The notes: generated by a model from the sequence alone, not told the origin. A stretch of DNA of 47,061 nucleotides from DATKUA01 sp965602675 (GCA_965602675.1 CBFCZO010000017.1:1-47061); one strand, 5' to 3'. Positions 34,698 through 43,563 are shown, numbered from the stretch's first letter. Program-made: numbers and translations.

Positions 34698-35324
34698 CTA
34701 CTCGTCACCAGGCGCATATTCGGGAAAGCGCCTGCGGATCTCTCGCCGCAGCCCTTGCCGTGCCTGGTGGACCAGGTTGCGCACCGTTGAGGGAGCCACA
34801 TCGAGGATTTCGGCCACCTCGTCGGTGCCGTAGCCCTCGATCTCCCGTAGCACGAATGCCGCCCGCTGCCGCTCGCCGATGGCTCCTGCCACGTCGATGA
34901 ATACTCTCGCTGCTTCGCCGTGTTCAAGTGCTTCCTCGAACGGCTGCTGCGTCCACTCACTGCCGCGTTGCTCGACCAGCTTGATTCTGCGGCCGACATG
35001 GCGCGCAAGATCGATCGCCTTATTGGTGGTTACTCGCACCAGCCAGCGGTCGATTCCGGTGCCGCCGATGTTGCGCGGTAAGCGTGGCAGTTCGCGCCAT
35101 AACTTAATGAAAGCTAGCTGCGCGACATCATCGGCCTCGTCGGGCCCGACTATCCGCGCCGCAATTCGGTGAACCAGATCCCGCCGCGGCATGATCAGCA
35201 GCCCGAAAGCCTCGGTGTCGCCCCCGGACGCTAGAGCAATAAGCTCGCTCTCGTCCGGAAGAGCCGCATCCGCGCCTTCGCGCCCGCTTGCTTCAAACCG
35301 CTCACGGTGATCCTTGTGGCTCAC
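34698..35324 (-). CDS. ECF-type RNA polymerase sigma factor
   Basis: 208 residues, GTG start at 35324. The sigma-2 region (about 45-112) contains FGLLIMPRRDLVHRIAARIV, DEADDVAQLAFIKLWRELP and WLVRVTTNKAIDLARH. The sigma-4 region (about 145-195) contains FVLREIEGYGTDEVAEILDVAPSTVRNLVHQARQGL. No extra C-terminal domain. First gene of the leftward operon of secretion genes, so it may control that operon. Its own promoter could not be assigned in the 155 bases it shares with purS. Confidence 0.93.
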   Translation of the reverse strand: MSHKDHRERFEASGREGADAALPDESELIALASGGDTEAFGLLIMPRRDLVHRIAARIVGPDEADDVAQLAFIKLWRELPRLPRNIGGTGIDRWLVRVTTNKAIDLARHVGRRIKLVEQRGSEWTQQPFEEALEHGEAARVFIDVAGAIGERQRAAFVLREIEGYGTDEVAEILDVAPSTVRNLVHQARQGLRREIRRRFPEYAPGDE

Positions 35325-35425
35325 CTCTCAACCCCTATAACGTCTGCCGGCGATGAATCGTCTAGTGCGATTCGGGTTTTCGTGATTCTCAGGGGGCGGC
35401 ACCGCGGGTGTCAAGGCTCTTGCCG

Positions 35426-35455
35426 TTGACCTGCCCGATTCGCAGAAGTTAAGAT
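35426..35455 (+). promoter_or_regulatory. Sigma-70 promoter of purS
   Basis: TTGACC (35426-35431), 18 bases, TAAGAT (35450-35455). AGGAGG follows at 35465-35470, ten bases before ATG 35480. Confidence 0.6.
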
Positions 35456-35479
35456 CGGGAAACCAGGAGGGCGGTTGGG

Positions 35480-35722
35480 ATGAAAGCGAAAGTATACGTC
35501 AGCTACAAGGATGCGGTGCTCGATCCGCAGGGCCAGGCGGTCAAGAATGCCATTGCCAAGATGGGCTATGAAGGCTTCAAGCGCGTGAGGCAGGGTAAGA
35601 TCTTCGAGATCGAGCTGGAGGGAATGACCCGCGAGCAGTCCGAGAAGGCTGTCGACGAGGTCGCCGACAAGCTGCTGCACAACGTCAACATCGAGAAGTA
35701 CCGCTTCGAGATCGAGGAGTAA
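35480..35722 (+). CDS. purS: Phosphoribosylformylglycinamidine synthase subunit PurS
   Basis: 80-residue small subunit of the three-part FGAM synthase (PurS-PurQ-PurL) of purine synthesis; it bridges PurQ and PurL and helps pass ammonia. The full-length pattern is typical: KAKVYVSYKDAVLDPQGQAVKNAI, then GYEGFKRVRQGKIFEIEL, ending NVNIEKYRFEIEE. It has its own promoter and is separated from purQ by 186 bases, more than usual for this operon. Confidence 0.96.
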   Translation: MKAKVYVSYKDAVLDPQGQAVKNAIAKMGYEGFKRVRQGKIFEIELEGMTREQSEKAVDEVADKLLHNVNIEKYRFEIEE

Positions 35723-35834
35723 GAAGCGTTCGTAAGGTATGATAAGCCGCGCCTGCTTTTTCGTTGCATCATCCAGATTTCGTTGTCGCTGTAACTTTCA
35801 TACCGAGATATTGTATTTTCTTGATGCCGCTCTC

Positions 35835-35862
35835 TTGACTTCCCCTACTTGCGGGAGATAAT
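35835..35862 (+). promoter_or_regulatory. Sigma-70 promoter of purQ-purL-purF
   Basis: TTGACT (35835-35840), 16 bases, GATAAT (35857-35862), in the gap between purS and purQ. Only this element was seen in the gap; no purine riboswitch pattern or clear terminator was found there. Confidence 0.65.
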
Positions 35863-35908
35863 AAGACCTTACTGGTATCGTCCCACCCACAAACCATAGG
35901 AGGCAGCG

Positions 35909-36607
35909 ATGAAGGTTGGGGTAGTGGTCTTTCCAGGGAGCAACTGCGACCACGACACCCTTTACGCCTTCGGCGACGTTCTCGGTGCCGATGCCGTCGA
36001 GATCTGGCACAAGCAGACGAAACTCGGCCGGCCCGATATCCTGGTGATTCCCGGCGGCTTTGCCTACGGCGACTACCTGCGCTGCGGTGCGATCGCCCGC
36101 TTCAGCCCCGTGATGGAAGTGGTAATCGACTTCGCGGGCAAGGGCGGGCCGGTGATCGGCATCTGCAACGGCTTCCAGGTGCTCTGCGAAGCGGGGCTGC
36201 TGCCGGGCGCGCTACTGCGCAATCGTAACCTGACCTTCCTGGGGCGTGATATCCACATCGCCGTCGAGCGCTGCGATACCGCCTTCACCTGCGCCTGTGA
36301 AGAGGGACAGGTGCTGCGCCTGCCGATCGCCCACGGCGAGGGCAACTACTTCGCAGACGAGGAAGCGCTGAAGAAACTCGAGGGCGAAGGGAGGGTGGTC
36401 TTCCGTTACTGTGGCCCCAACGGCGAGACCGACGAAAAGTTCAACTACAACGGTTCGATCGACCGCATCGCCGGCATCTGCAGCGCCAACAGGCGGGTGG
36501 TGGGGATGATGCCGCACCCCGAGCGCGCCTCCGATCCCGAGCTCGACGGCAAGGGCGACGGCCTGGCGATAATCCGTTCCGCGGCGAACTTCGCTGTTCC
36601 GGCGTGA
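35909..36607 (+). CDS. purQ: Phosphoribosylformylglycinamidine synthase subunit PurQ
   Basis: 232-residue glutaminase subunit that feeds ammonia to PurL. Class I amidotransferase with the nucleophile Cys in GICNGFQVL and the catalytic His and Glu in MMPHPERA near the end. The opening VGVVVFPGSNCDHD and GGFAYGDYLR are the usual PurQ motifs. ATG preceded by AGGAGG. purL follows after seven bases. Confidence 0.97.
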   Translation: MKVGVVVFPGSNCDHDTLYAFGDVLGADAVEIWHKQTKLGRPDILVIPGGFAYGDYLRCGAIARFSPVMEVVIDFAGKGGPVIGICNGFQVLCEAGLLPGALLRNRNLTFLGRDIHIAVERCDTAFTCACEEGQVLRLPIAHGEGNYFADEEALKKLEGEGRVVFRYCGPNGETDEKFNYNGSIDRIAGICSANRRVVGMMPHPERASDPELDGKGDGLAIIRSAANFAVPA

Positions 36608-36614
36608 GGAGAAG

Positions 36615-38873
36615 ATGAGCGACGAACTTCTGCTGCAGCCGACAACACTGGAGGACGCCCTCGGCGAGGGCCTGACCGAGGAGGAATGGGAGAAGATCCT
36701 CAAAATCCTCGTACGCGAGCCCAACATCACAGAGCTCGGCATCTTCGCGCTGATGTGGAGCGAACACTGTTCTTATAAAAGCTCGAAGGCGCACCTGCGC
36801 CGCCTGCCGACAAGCGGCCCGCAGGTGATCCAGGGTCCGGGTGAAAATGCCGGGGCAGTCGACATCGGCGAGGGGCTGGCGGCCGTGTTCAAGATGGAGA
36901 GCCACAACCACCCCAGCTTCGTCGAACCCTACCAAGGCGCGGCCACCGGCGTCGGCGGCATCCTGCGCGACGTCTTCACCATGGGCGCGCGCCCGATCGC
37001 CAGCCTCGACTCGCTGCGCTTCGGCGAACCCGACCATCCCAAGACGCCCGGGCTTATCGCGGGAGTGGTAGCCGGCATCGGCGACTACGGCAACTGCGTC
37101 GGCATCCCCACAGTCGGCGGCGATGTCGTCTTCCACCCCTCATACAACGGCAACATCCTTGTCAACGCTTTCACCCTCGGCATATGCGAGGCCGACCGGA
37201 TCTTCAAGGGTCTGGCGGCTGGGCCGGGCAATCCGGTGATCTACGTAGGCGCGCGCACCGGCCGCGACGGCATCCACGGCGCAGGCAACCTCGCCAGCAA
37301 GGCATTCGAGGACGGAGAGGAGGAAAAGCGGCCGACCGTGCAAGTTGGTGATCCGTTCATGGAGAAGCTGCTGCTGGAGGCCTGCCTTGAGCTGATGGCC
37401 GGCGACGCGATTGTCGGCATCCAGGACATGGGCGCCGCCGGGCTGACCTCGAGTTCCTTCGAGATGGCGGGCCGCGCAGGCACCGGTATCGATCTCGACC
37501 TCGACAAGGTACCCGCGCGCGAGGCGGGCATGACGCCCTACGAGTTCATGCTTAGCGAGAGCCAGGAGCGGATGGTGATCGTTGCGAAGCAGGGCCGGGA
37601 AGAGGATGTCCGCAGGGTTTTCGAGAGGTGGGATCTGCACGCCGAGGTGGTCGGGAGGGTGACCGACGACGGACTGATGACGGTGCGTCATGGCGGCAGG
37701 ATTGTAGCCGAGCTGCCGGTGAAACCACTCGCTGACGAGGCCCCGGTTTACGACCGCCCTGCCGAGCGCCCGAAGTGGCAGGACGAATTGCAGACGCTCG
37801 ATCTCGCGGAGATCCCTCAACCGCAGGAGTGCGGCGAAATATTGTTGCGTCTGCTCGGCGGCGCGAACCTCTGCAGCCGCGAGTGGGTCTATACGCAGTA
37901 CGATTCCACGGTTCGTACCAACACGATGGTCGAACCGGGCCCTGCGGATGCTTCCGTGGTGCGGATCAAGGGCACCAACCGCGCCCTGGCGCTCAAGAGC
38001 GATTGCAATAACCGCTACTGCCTGCTCGATCCGCATGAGGGCGCGAAGGCCGCAGTGGCCGAGGCGGCACGCAACATCGCCTGTGTCGGTGGCAAGCCTC
38101 TGGCGATCACCGATTGCCTCAACTTCGGCAATCCCGAACGACCGGAAACGATGTGGCAGTTTTCGCGGGCAATCGACGGAATCACGGAAGCATGCGAAGC
38201 GCTCGGCTGCCCCGTCGTCAGCGGCAACGTCAGCTTTTATAACGAGACCGCAGGCAAGGGAATCGCTCCGACACCGATGATCGGCATGGTCGGCCTTATC
38301 GAAGACCGCTCGTCGATCTGCACCGCAGATTTCAATGGCGAGGGCGACGCGGTGATCCTGCTCGGTGAGACGCGCGAAGAGCTGGGAGGCAGCGAATACC
38401 TCGCTCAGATCCACGGCATCGAGCGCGGCATGCCGCCGCGTGTCGACCTCAAACGCGAGAAGGCGCTCGGCGAAACGCTGCGCGAATTGATCGGCTTGGG
38501 CATCCTGCGCAACGCCCACGACATCTCCGACGGCGGCCTCGCGGTGGCCGTGGCAGAGAGCTGCATCGTCGGCCGCAGACGCTTCGGCTGCACGCTTGAG
38601 CTGGAAGGGAAACACAGGATCGATGCGCTGCTGTTCGGCGAATCGCAGGGCCGCGCGGTTTTATCCTGCATGGCGGAGAATGTCGCATACGTGATCGAGA
38701 CCGCCCGGCGGTGCAGTGTGCCGGCGCAGCGGATCGGCACAGTCGGCGAACGCGATGGAAGACTTGTGATTAAACAAAACGGCGTGACGTTGGTGGATCT
38801 CGGTATCGGGGATATATTCGAAGCCTGGAGCGGGGCTTTCGCGAAAATTGTAATCGGTGAGAACGGAGAGTAG
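36615..38873 (+). CDS. purL: Phosphoribosylformylglycinamidine synthase subunit PurL (small form)
   Basis: 752 residues, the size of the three-subunit (Bacillus-type) PurL. It uses ATP and ammonia to convert FGAR to FGAM. Motifs: ALMWSEHCSYKSSK with the active-site His, FKMESHNHPSFVEPYQGAATGVGGILRDVF, GIQDMGAAGLTSSSFEMA and, in the second half, AHDISDGGLAVAVAES. Both halves of the pseudo-duplicated PurM-like fold are present. The purF start follows 16 bases after its stop. Confidence 0.97.
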   Translation: MSDELLLQPTTLEDALGEGLTEEEWEKILKILVREPNITELGIFALMWSEHCSYKSSKAHLRRLPTSGPQVIQGPGENAGAVDIGEGLAAVFKMESHNHPSFVEPYQGAATGVGGILRDVFTMGARPIASLDSLRFGEPDHPKTPGLIAGVVAGIGDYGNCVGIPTVGGDVVFHPSYNGNILVNAFTLGICEADRIFKGLAAGPGNPVIYVGARTGRDGIHGAGNLASKAFEDGEEEKRPTVQVGDPFMEKLLLEACLELMAGDAIVGIQDMGAAGLTSSSFEMAGRAGTGIDLDLDKVPAREAGMTPYEFMLSESQERMVIVAKQGREEDVRRVFERWDLHAEVVGRVTDDGLMTVRHGGRIVAELPVKPLADEAPVYDRPAERPKWQDELQTLDLAEIPQPQECGEILLRLLGGANLCSREWVYTQYDSTVRTNTMVEPGPADASVVRIKGTNRALALKSDCNNRYCLLDPHEGAKAAVAEAARNIACVGGKPLAITDCLNFGNPERPETMWQFSRAIDGITEACEALGCPVVSGNVSFYNETAGKGIAPTPMIGMVGLIEDRSSICTADFNGEGDAVILLGETREELGGSEYLAQIHGIERGMPPRVDLKREKALGETLRELIGLGILRNAHDISDGGLAVAVAESCIVGRRRFGCTLELEGKHRIDALLFGESQGRAVLSCMAENVAYVIETARRCSVPAQRIGTVGERDGRLVIKQNGVTLVDLGIGDIFEAWSGAFAKIVIGENGE

Positions 38874-38889
38874 AAAGCAGAGAGGCGCA

Positions 38890-40332
38890 ATGTCGGACGA
38901 GGACAAACTTCACGACTGCTGCGGGATTTTCGGCATCTGGAATCATCCCGACGCGGCTCGTTACACCTATCTGGGCCTTTACGGCCAGCAGCACCGCGGG
39001 CAGGAGAGCTGCGGCATAACCTCCACCGACGGCGGGAACATGTCCACACGCAAAGGGATGGGCCTGGTTGCGCAGTACTTCGATGAGCAGAGGATGGCGG
39101 AACTCAACGGTAGTGGGGCTATCGGCCACGTGCGCTACTCGACCACCGGCTCCAGCCAGCCGAAGAATGCCCAGCCGATCTACTTCGACACACACCGCGG
39201 CCCGATCGCTCTGGCCCACAACGGCAACCTGGTCAATGCGGTCAGGGTTCGTGACACACTTTCGCGTGCCGGCACGATCTTCATGACGAGCAGTGACAGC
39301 GAGGTGATTCTCCACCTCACAGCCCAGAGCGCAGAGAACGACATCGTCTCGGCCATAGTCGACGCTCTCTACCAGGTGAAGGGCGCCTACAGCATAGTGG
39401 TTTTGACACCGGAGATGCTGCTGGCGGTGCGCGATCCCCACGGCTTCCGGCCGCTGGTGATGGGCAGGCTCAATGGCTCGACTGTCTTCGCCAGCGAAAC
39501 GACGGCCTTCGACCTCATCAGCGCCGATTATGTTAAAGAACTGGAACCAGGCGAGGTGGTTTTTATCGGCAAGGACAACGAGGAACCGAAGAGTATCTTC
39601 CCATTCCCGAAGGAGCGTAAGCACCAGTGCGTCTTCGAGCACGTCTACTTTGCGCGCCCCGACAGCCGCATCTTCGGAACGATCGTGCACAGCGTCCGGC
39701 GAAAGCTGGGTGAGAACCTTGCTCGCGAGACCGCCGGCGAAATCGAAGCCGACCTGGTGGTGCCGGTTCCCGACGGCGGCAATTACATCGCCCTCGGCTA
39801 CAGCCACGAGTCCGGCATCCCGTTCGAGATCGGCCTGGTGCGCAACCACTACGTCGGGCGCACCTTCATCGAGCCGGAGCAGGGGATCCGCGACTTCGGC
39901 GTCAAGGTCAAACTCAACCCGATCCGGCGGGTGATCGAGGGCAAGCGCATCGCGCTGGTCGACGACTCGATCGTGCGCGGCACCACCAGCCGCAAGATCA
40001 TCCAGATGCTGCGGCAGACGGGCGCGACGGAGGTTCACTACCTCGTCGGCTCGCCGCCATACATCAGCCCCTGCTACTACGGCATCGACACGCCGGAGAA
40101 AGAAAACCTCATCGCCGCCAACCACCCCGTTGACGGTATCCGCAAGTCGATCGGCGCCGACAGCCTTCAGTATCTCTCGCTCGAGGGGCTGCTGCAGGCG
40201 GTCGATCCCCATCGCGAAAACTACTGCATTTCCTGTTTCACCGCCCACTACCCGGTGCAGACCTCCAAAGACGCCGACGACCAGCTCAACCTTTGGCACC
40301 GCCGCGAGCTGAACGGCGACGGCGTTTCGTAG
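38890..40332 (+). CDS. purF: Amidophosphoribosyltransferase PurF (Fe-S type)
   Basis: 480 residues from ATG 38890 (AGAGAGG upstream); a longer frame from 38857 overlaps purL and is rejected. First committed step of purine synthesis: PRPP plus glutamine to phosphoribosylamine. The N-terminal nucleophile is Cys11 in CCGIFGIW, so a 10-residue propeptide must be removed. The PRPP loop is LVDDSIVRGTTS. The Cys in KHQCVFEHVYF, ISPCYYGID and NYCISCF fit the 4Fe-4S cluster ligands of the Bacillus-type enzyme. Last gene of the purine run; no good terminator seen after it. Confidence 0.97.
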   Translation: MSDEDKLHDCCGIFGIWNHPDAARYTYLGLYGQQHRGQESCGITSTDGGNMSTRKGMGLVAQYFDEQRMAELNGSGAIGHVRYSTTGSSQPKNAQPIYFDTHRGPIALAHNGNLVNAVRVRDTLSRAGTIFMTSSDSEVILHLTAQSAENDIVSAIVDALYQVKGAYSIVVLTPEMLLAVRDPHGFRPLVMGRLNGSTVFASETTAFDLISADYVKELEPGEVVFIGKDNEEPKSIFPFPKERKHQCVFEHVYFARPDSRIFGTIVHSVRRKLGENLARETAGEIEADLVVPVPDGGNYIALGYSHESGIPFEIGLVRNHYVGRTFIEPEQGIRDFGVKVKLNPIRRVIEGKRIALVDDSIVRGTTSRKIIQMLRQTGATEVHYLVGSPPYISPCYYGIDTPEKENLIAANHPVDGIRKSIGADSLQYLSLEGLLQAVDPHRENYCISCFTAHYPVQTSKDADDQLNLWHRRELNGDGVS

Positions 40333-40448
40333 AAATTGACTGGGGGCCAGCCGGGTCGAAACCGGGGACGAAACCGGTGTTATTCAGATCTTTTATTCAG
40401 GGAATGGTAGGCAGCGCCGTGTTCCGGATCGTAGATTCTCCGTGAAGA

Positions 40449-40652
40449 TCAGGCGTTGGTTTCCTCAGCGGATGTTGCCTGCAAGTGATCTTCCATCCGA
40501 CGGCGGATATCCTCGCGTTCAATCTTGGATTTGCCTTTGATCCAGGCGTCCATTTCGGCGGCGTCCTCGGCTGCGCGGCTGTTCTCCTTTTCAAAGAGGG
40601 TGTTGAGGAATTCCGCCTGCTTCAACCTAATCTCCTCGTTTCCATCGGTCAT
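40449..40652 (-). CDS. Small charged hypothetical protein
   Basis: 67 residues, rich in Glu, Arg, Asp and Lys, probably all helix (RLKQAEFLNTLFEKENSRAAEDAAEMD, then IEREDIRRRMEDHLQ). The ATG overlaps the recX stop by four bases, as expected for a translated operon member. I do not recognise a family. A frame at 40397-40594 on the same strand overlaps it and looks like a shadow. No transmembrane or signal segment. Confidence 0.6.
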   Translation of the reverse strand: MTDGNEEIRLKQAEFLNTLFEKENSRAAEDAAEMDAWIKGKSKIEREDIRRRMEDHLQATSAEETNA

Positions 40653-41194
40653 GATTTGCCTCCGCCACTATTAATCTGGTCGAAGTAGACCTCAAGTTCT
40701 TCGCGGATCAGATCGTGATCGAAACCGCGGCGCGTGAGGAAGCTGCCGAGGTTTTTCAAATCGCGCGCTGTCCGCGGCTCGCCTTTGACACGCAGGTGCT
40801 TGCCGATAACGCCGCGCAGCACTTCCGACTCGCGGAAATCCTCTCGCGAAGCCTCGAGGGCGCGTTCGATGGTCACTTCGGCGACTCCCTTTTCCCGCAG
40901 CTCCCGCCTGATGCGCCCGTGGCCGTAGCCCCGCCTGAGACGAAAACGGACATAGCTTTCGGCTAAACGTGCGTCGTTAACAAATCCTTCCCCTTTGAGG
41001 ATCCCGATGATCTGCTCGACTGACTCTTCAGGCAGTTCTCGCTGCTGAAGGTAATCGCGGGTTTCCGCTTCGGTGCGGGGGACGCGGGAAAGACGCCGCA
41101 TGGCGCGAACCAGTTCTTCATGGAGTGCGGATTCTTCAGGCAGAAGGTCCGAGAGTTCTTCGGGTTCGGAGCGGGAGTGCCGCGTTTCACTCAT
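40649..41194 (-). CDS. recX: Regulatory protein RecX
   Basis: 181 residues from ATG 41194, which overlaps the pilT stop by eight bases; a longer frame upstream lies inside pilT. RecX binds RecA filaments and limits recombination and the SOS response. Three-helix repeats are visible: RRLSRVPRTEAETRDYLQQRELPEESVEQIIGILK, then FVNDARLAESYVRFRLRRGYGHGRIRRELREKGV, then LGSFLTRRGFDHDLIREELEVYFD. No recA is in the window. Length is ordinary for the family. Confidence 0.9.
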   Translation of the reverse strand: MSETRHSRSEPEELSDLLPEESALHEELVRAMRRLSRVPRTEAETRDYLQQRELPEESVEQIIGILKGEGFVNDARLAESYVRFRLRRGYGHGRIRRELREKGVAEVTIERALEASREDFRESEVLRGVIGKHLRVKGEPRTARDLKNLGSFLTRRGFDHDLIREELEVYFDQINSGGGKS

Positions 41195-42311
41195 CGCCGA
41201 ATATCTCGCTCTCCATCTGCTTGCGGGCGACGTCGGAGGCGGATTCGATGCCCTGAAGCTTGAGCTTGAGGTCAGCCGGGTTGGTGGCCCCACGCATCGC
41301 CTCTTCCTCGGTGATCATTCCCTGGCGGAACAGATAGAAGAGGCTCTGATCGAAGGTCTGCATACCGTACTGGGAGGTGCCGGCTGCGATTGCGTCGCGG
41401 ATCATACCGGTTTTGTCCTTATTCTCGATGCACTCTTGGATGTAATTCGTGGCGATAAGTATCTCGGCGGCGGGGACGCGGCCGTCGCCGTCGGCGGTCT
41501 TCATCAGCCGCTGGCTGATTACCGACTTCAGCACCGTGGCAAGCTGGATGCGTATCTGCTTTTGCTGGAACGGCGGGAAGATGCTGATGATGCGGTTGAT
41601 CGTTTCGGTGGCGTCGACTGTGTGCAGTGTCGAGAGTACGAGGTGGCCGGTCTCAGCTGCGATCAGAGCGGTCTCGATCGTATCGAGGTCGCGCATTTCG
41701 CCGACGAGAATGACGTCCGGGTCGGCACGCAAGGCGGCTCGCAGAGCGATGGAGAACGAGCTTGTGTCGGTCTCCAGCTCGCGCTGGTTGATGATGCTGC
41801 GTTTGTCGCGGTGGACGTACTCGATCGGGTCCTCGATGGTGATGATGTGGTCGATTCGGTGCGTGTTGATGTAGTCGATCATCGCCGCCAGGGTAGTGCT
41901 CTTTCCGCTTCCGGTCGTGCCGGTGACGAGCACCAGGCCGCGCTGCGCCATCGCGATATTTTCCAATATCTGCGGCAAATTCAGCTCCCTGACGGTGCGG
42001 ATGTCGAAGGAGATGATACGCAGCACTATTCCCACGGTGCCGCGTTGGTAGAAGGCGTTGACGCGGAAACGCCCGAGGCCGGAGACCGAATAGCTGAAGT
42101 CGATATCCCTGTTCGCCTGAAAGTACTCCTTTTGCGGCTCGGTCATAATCGAGAAGGCAATCTTGGCGGTGTCTTCTCCGGTCAGGCGTTTCACCTCGGA
42201 TACCGGCAACAGCGTCCCGTCGATGCGGAACCAGGGGTGCGACCCGGTCTTCATGTGGACGTCGGAGGCGCCGCGATCCAGCGCCATTTTCAGCAGAGTA
42301 TTGATATGCAT
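41187..42311 (-). CDS. pilT: Twitching motility/pilus retraction ATPase PilT
   Basis: 374 residues. Walker A GTTGSGKST (131-139), Asp box IITIEDPIEYVH, Walker B VILVGEMRDLDT and His box HLVLSTLHT. The N-terminus LLKMALDRGASDVHMKTG and C-terminal GMQTFDQSLFYLFRQGMI are typical of the PilT/PilU group, and there is no four-Cys zinc site as in PilB. It points to real type IV pili that retract, separate from the operon at 24770-33662, which contains no pilT. Start ATG 42311. Confidence 0.93.
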   Translation of the reverse strand: MHINTLLKMALDRGASDVHMKTGSHPWFRIDGTLLPVSEVKRLTGEDTAKIAFSIMTEPQKEYFQANRDIDFSYSVSGLGRFRVNAFYQRGTVGIVLRIISFDIRTVRELNLPQILENIAMAQRGLVLVTGTTGSGKSTTLAAMIDYINTHRIDHIITIEDPIEYVHRDKRSIINQRELETDTSSFSIALRAALRADPDVILVGEMRDLDTIETALIAAETGHLVLSTLHTVDATETINRIISIFPPFQQKQIRIQLATVLKSVISQRLMKTADGDGRVPAAEILIATNYIQECIENKDKTGMIRDAIAAGTSQYGMQTFDQSLFYLFRQGMITEEEAMRGATNPADLKLKLQGIESASDVARKQMESEIFGDE

Positions 42312-42374
42312 GGCAAATCCTGCTCTTGGGGTACCGTCGTAATTATATCACAGATATGGCTTTGTTTGCCTTTC

Positions 42375-42412
42375 AAAGAAAGGCGCCCGCCGCTGCGCGA
42401 GCGGCGGACGCC
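42375..42412 (-). terminator. Rho-independent terminator after ilvE
   Basis: On the - strand a 13-base-pair GC-rich stem (GGCGTCCGCCGCT with AGCGGCGGGCGCC, loop CGCGC) is followed by TTTCTTT. It separates ilvE from pilT. Confidence 0.85.
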
Positions 42413-42432
42413 GGCAATTCCTCTCCCCCGAA

Positions 42433-43383
42433 TCAGGTGAATGTCAGCCAGCCGTGGCGATCAGCGGCCTTGCTCGAGCGGACCTTCTTGAATTCCTCCT
42501 GAAGAAGCTTGGTGATCGGGCCACGGGTGCCGGCACCAACCGCTATCTTGTCGATCTCGCGAATCGGCGTGATCTCGGCGGCGGTGCCGCAGAAGAAAAC
42601 TTCGTCGCAGATGTATAGCATCTCACGAGGGATGATGTGCTCTTCGAAAAGGAAATCTTCCAGAGCCTCTCCAGGCTTCTGCAGGTCGCGTATCAAGTCG
42701 ATTATCGAGTTGCGCGTGATTCCCGGGAGAACGCTTGCGCCGAGGGGGGTGGTGTAAATCTGGTTCTTTCGAATGCAGAAGATGTTCTCGCCGCTGCCTT
42801 CGCTGACATAGCCTGAGGTGTCGAGCGCGATTCCCTCGCTGTAGCCGTCGAGTTTGGCTTCCATATTGATCAGCTGGCTGTTCATGTAGTTCGCCGCGGC
42901 CTTAGCCATCGCCGGCAGGGTGTTCGGGCTGAACCGTGCCCAGGTGCTGATTTTCACCGATGCACCGTGCTCAACCGCTTCCTTGCCGAGATAGTCGCCC
43001 CACTCCTGCGTTATCACGTAGGCCTCGACAGGGCAGCTCAGCGGATTGACGCCGAGCGAGCCGTAGCCGCGGATGACAAGCGGGCGGATATAGCACGCCT
43101 CGTGCTTGTTCTTGCGGATCGTTTCGAGGATGATCTCGATAAAATCATCCTGGCTCCATTTGAGGCCGTCCTCCATGCGGTAGATTTTCGCGGAATTGTA
43201 AAGTCGCTCGACATGTTCGATCAGGCGGAAGACCGCCGGGCCGTCTTCCGTGGCATAACACCGGATCCCCTCGAACACTCCGCTGCCGTAATGCAGCGCA
43301 TGGCTTGCTACGTGTATCTTGGCCTCGTTCCAAGGCACAAACTCCCCATTAAACCAGATGAATTCACCGTTTTTTACCGTCAT
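42433..43383 (-). CDS. ilvE: Branched-chain amino acid aminotransferase
   Basis: 316 residues from ATG 43383 (GGGAGCTTCCT upstream), shorter than the open frame. Class IV PLP enzyme that makes Val, Leu and Ile from their keto acids. Motifs: FNGEFVPWNEAKIHV, SGVFEGIRCY, IRPLVIRGYGSLGVNP, the PLP Lys in the MEAKLDGYSEGIALD region, and GYVSEGSGENIF. Divergent from ntrY. D-amino acid transaminase is excluded by EGIRCY and overall pattern. Confidence 0.93.
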   Translation of the reverse strand: MTVKNGEFIWFNGEFVPWNEAKIHVASHALHYGSGVFEGIRCYATEDGPAVFRLIEHVERLYNSAKIYRMEDGLKWSQDDFIEIILETIRKNKHEACYIRPLVIRGYGSLGVNPLSCPVEAYVITQEWGDYLGKEAVEHGASVKISTWARFSPNTLPAMAKAAANYMNSQLINMEAKLDGYSEGIALDTSGYVSEGSGENIFCIRKNQIYTTPLGASVLPGITRNSIIDLIRDLQKPGEALEDFLFEEHIIPREMLYICDEVFFCGTAAEITPIREIDKIAVGAGTRGPITKLLQEEFKKVRSSKAADRHGWLTFT

Positions 43384-43421
43384 AGGAAGCTCCCTTCTGG
43401 TTGGATATAGCCGAGGTTGGC

Positions 43422-43449
43422 AGCATATATGATCTTTACCACCGGTCAA
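43422..43449 (-). promoter_or_regulatory. Possible sigma-70 promoter of ilvE
   Basis: On the - strand TTGACC (plus 43444-43449), 16 bases, TATGCT (plus 43422-43427), about 40 bases before the ATG. Confidence 0.45.
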
Positions 43450-43502
43450 GTATACATTTATCCGAAGAATGCTGGCAAGCCAATCCGACCATTACTTCAC
43501 AA

Positions 43503-43532
43503 TTGCGCCCTTTATCCTTATGATTGTATTAA
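43503..43532 (+). promoter_or_regulatory. Possible sigma-70 promoter of ntrY
   Basis: TTGCGC (43503-43508), 18 bases, TATTAA (43527-43532), in the AT-rich gap before ntrY. A weak match. Confidence 0.3.
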
Positions 43533-43563
43533 TGATATAAGTGATTGTAGCGAGAAGGCGGTG

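Noticed and set aside
38857..38889. Upstream start for purF
   Set aside because: It lies inside purL and would place the nucleophilic Cys further from the N-terminus; ATG 38890 has a ribosome site.
37140..40299. Long open frames of 491 and 509 codons on the - strand across purL and purF
   Set aside because: They lie antisense to genes with complete catalytic motifs, show no family motifs and are rich in His, Asp, Arg and Val, as expected of shadow frames in GC-rich DNA.
40357..40377. Direct repeat CGAAACCGG after purF
   Set aside because: Only two short copies with three bases between; no array, no target duplication and no terminator-like T run.
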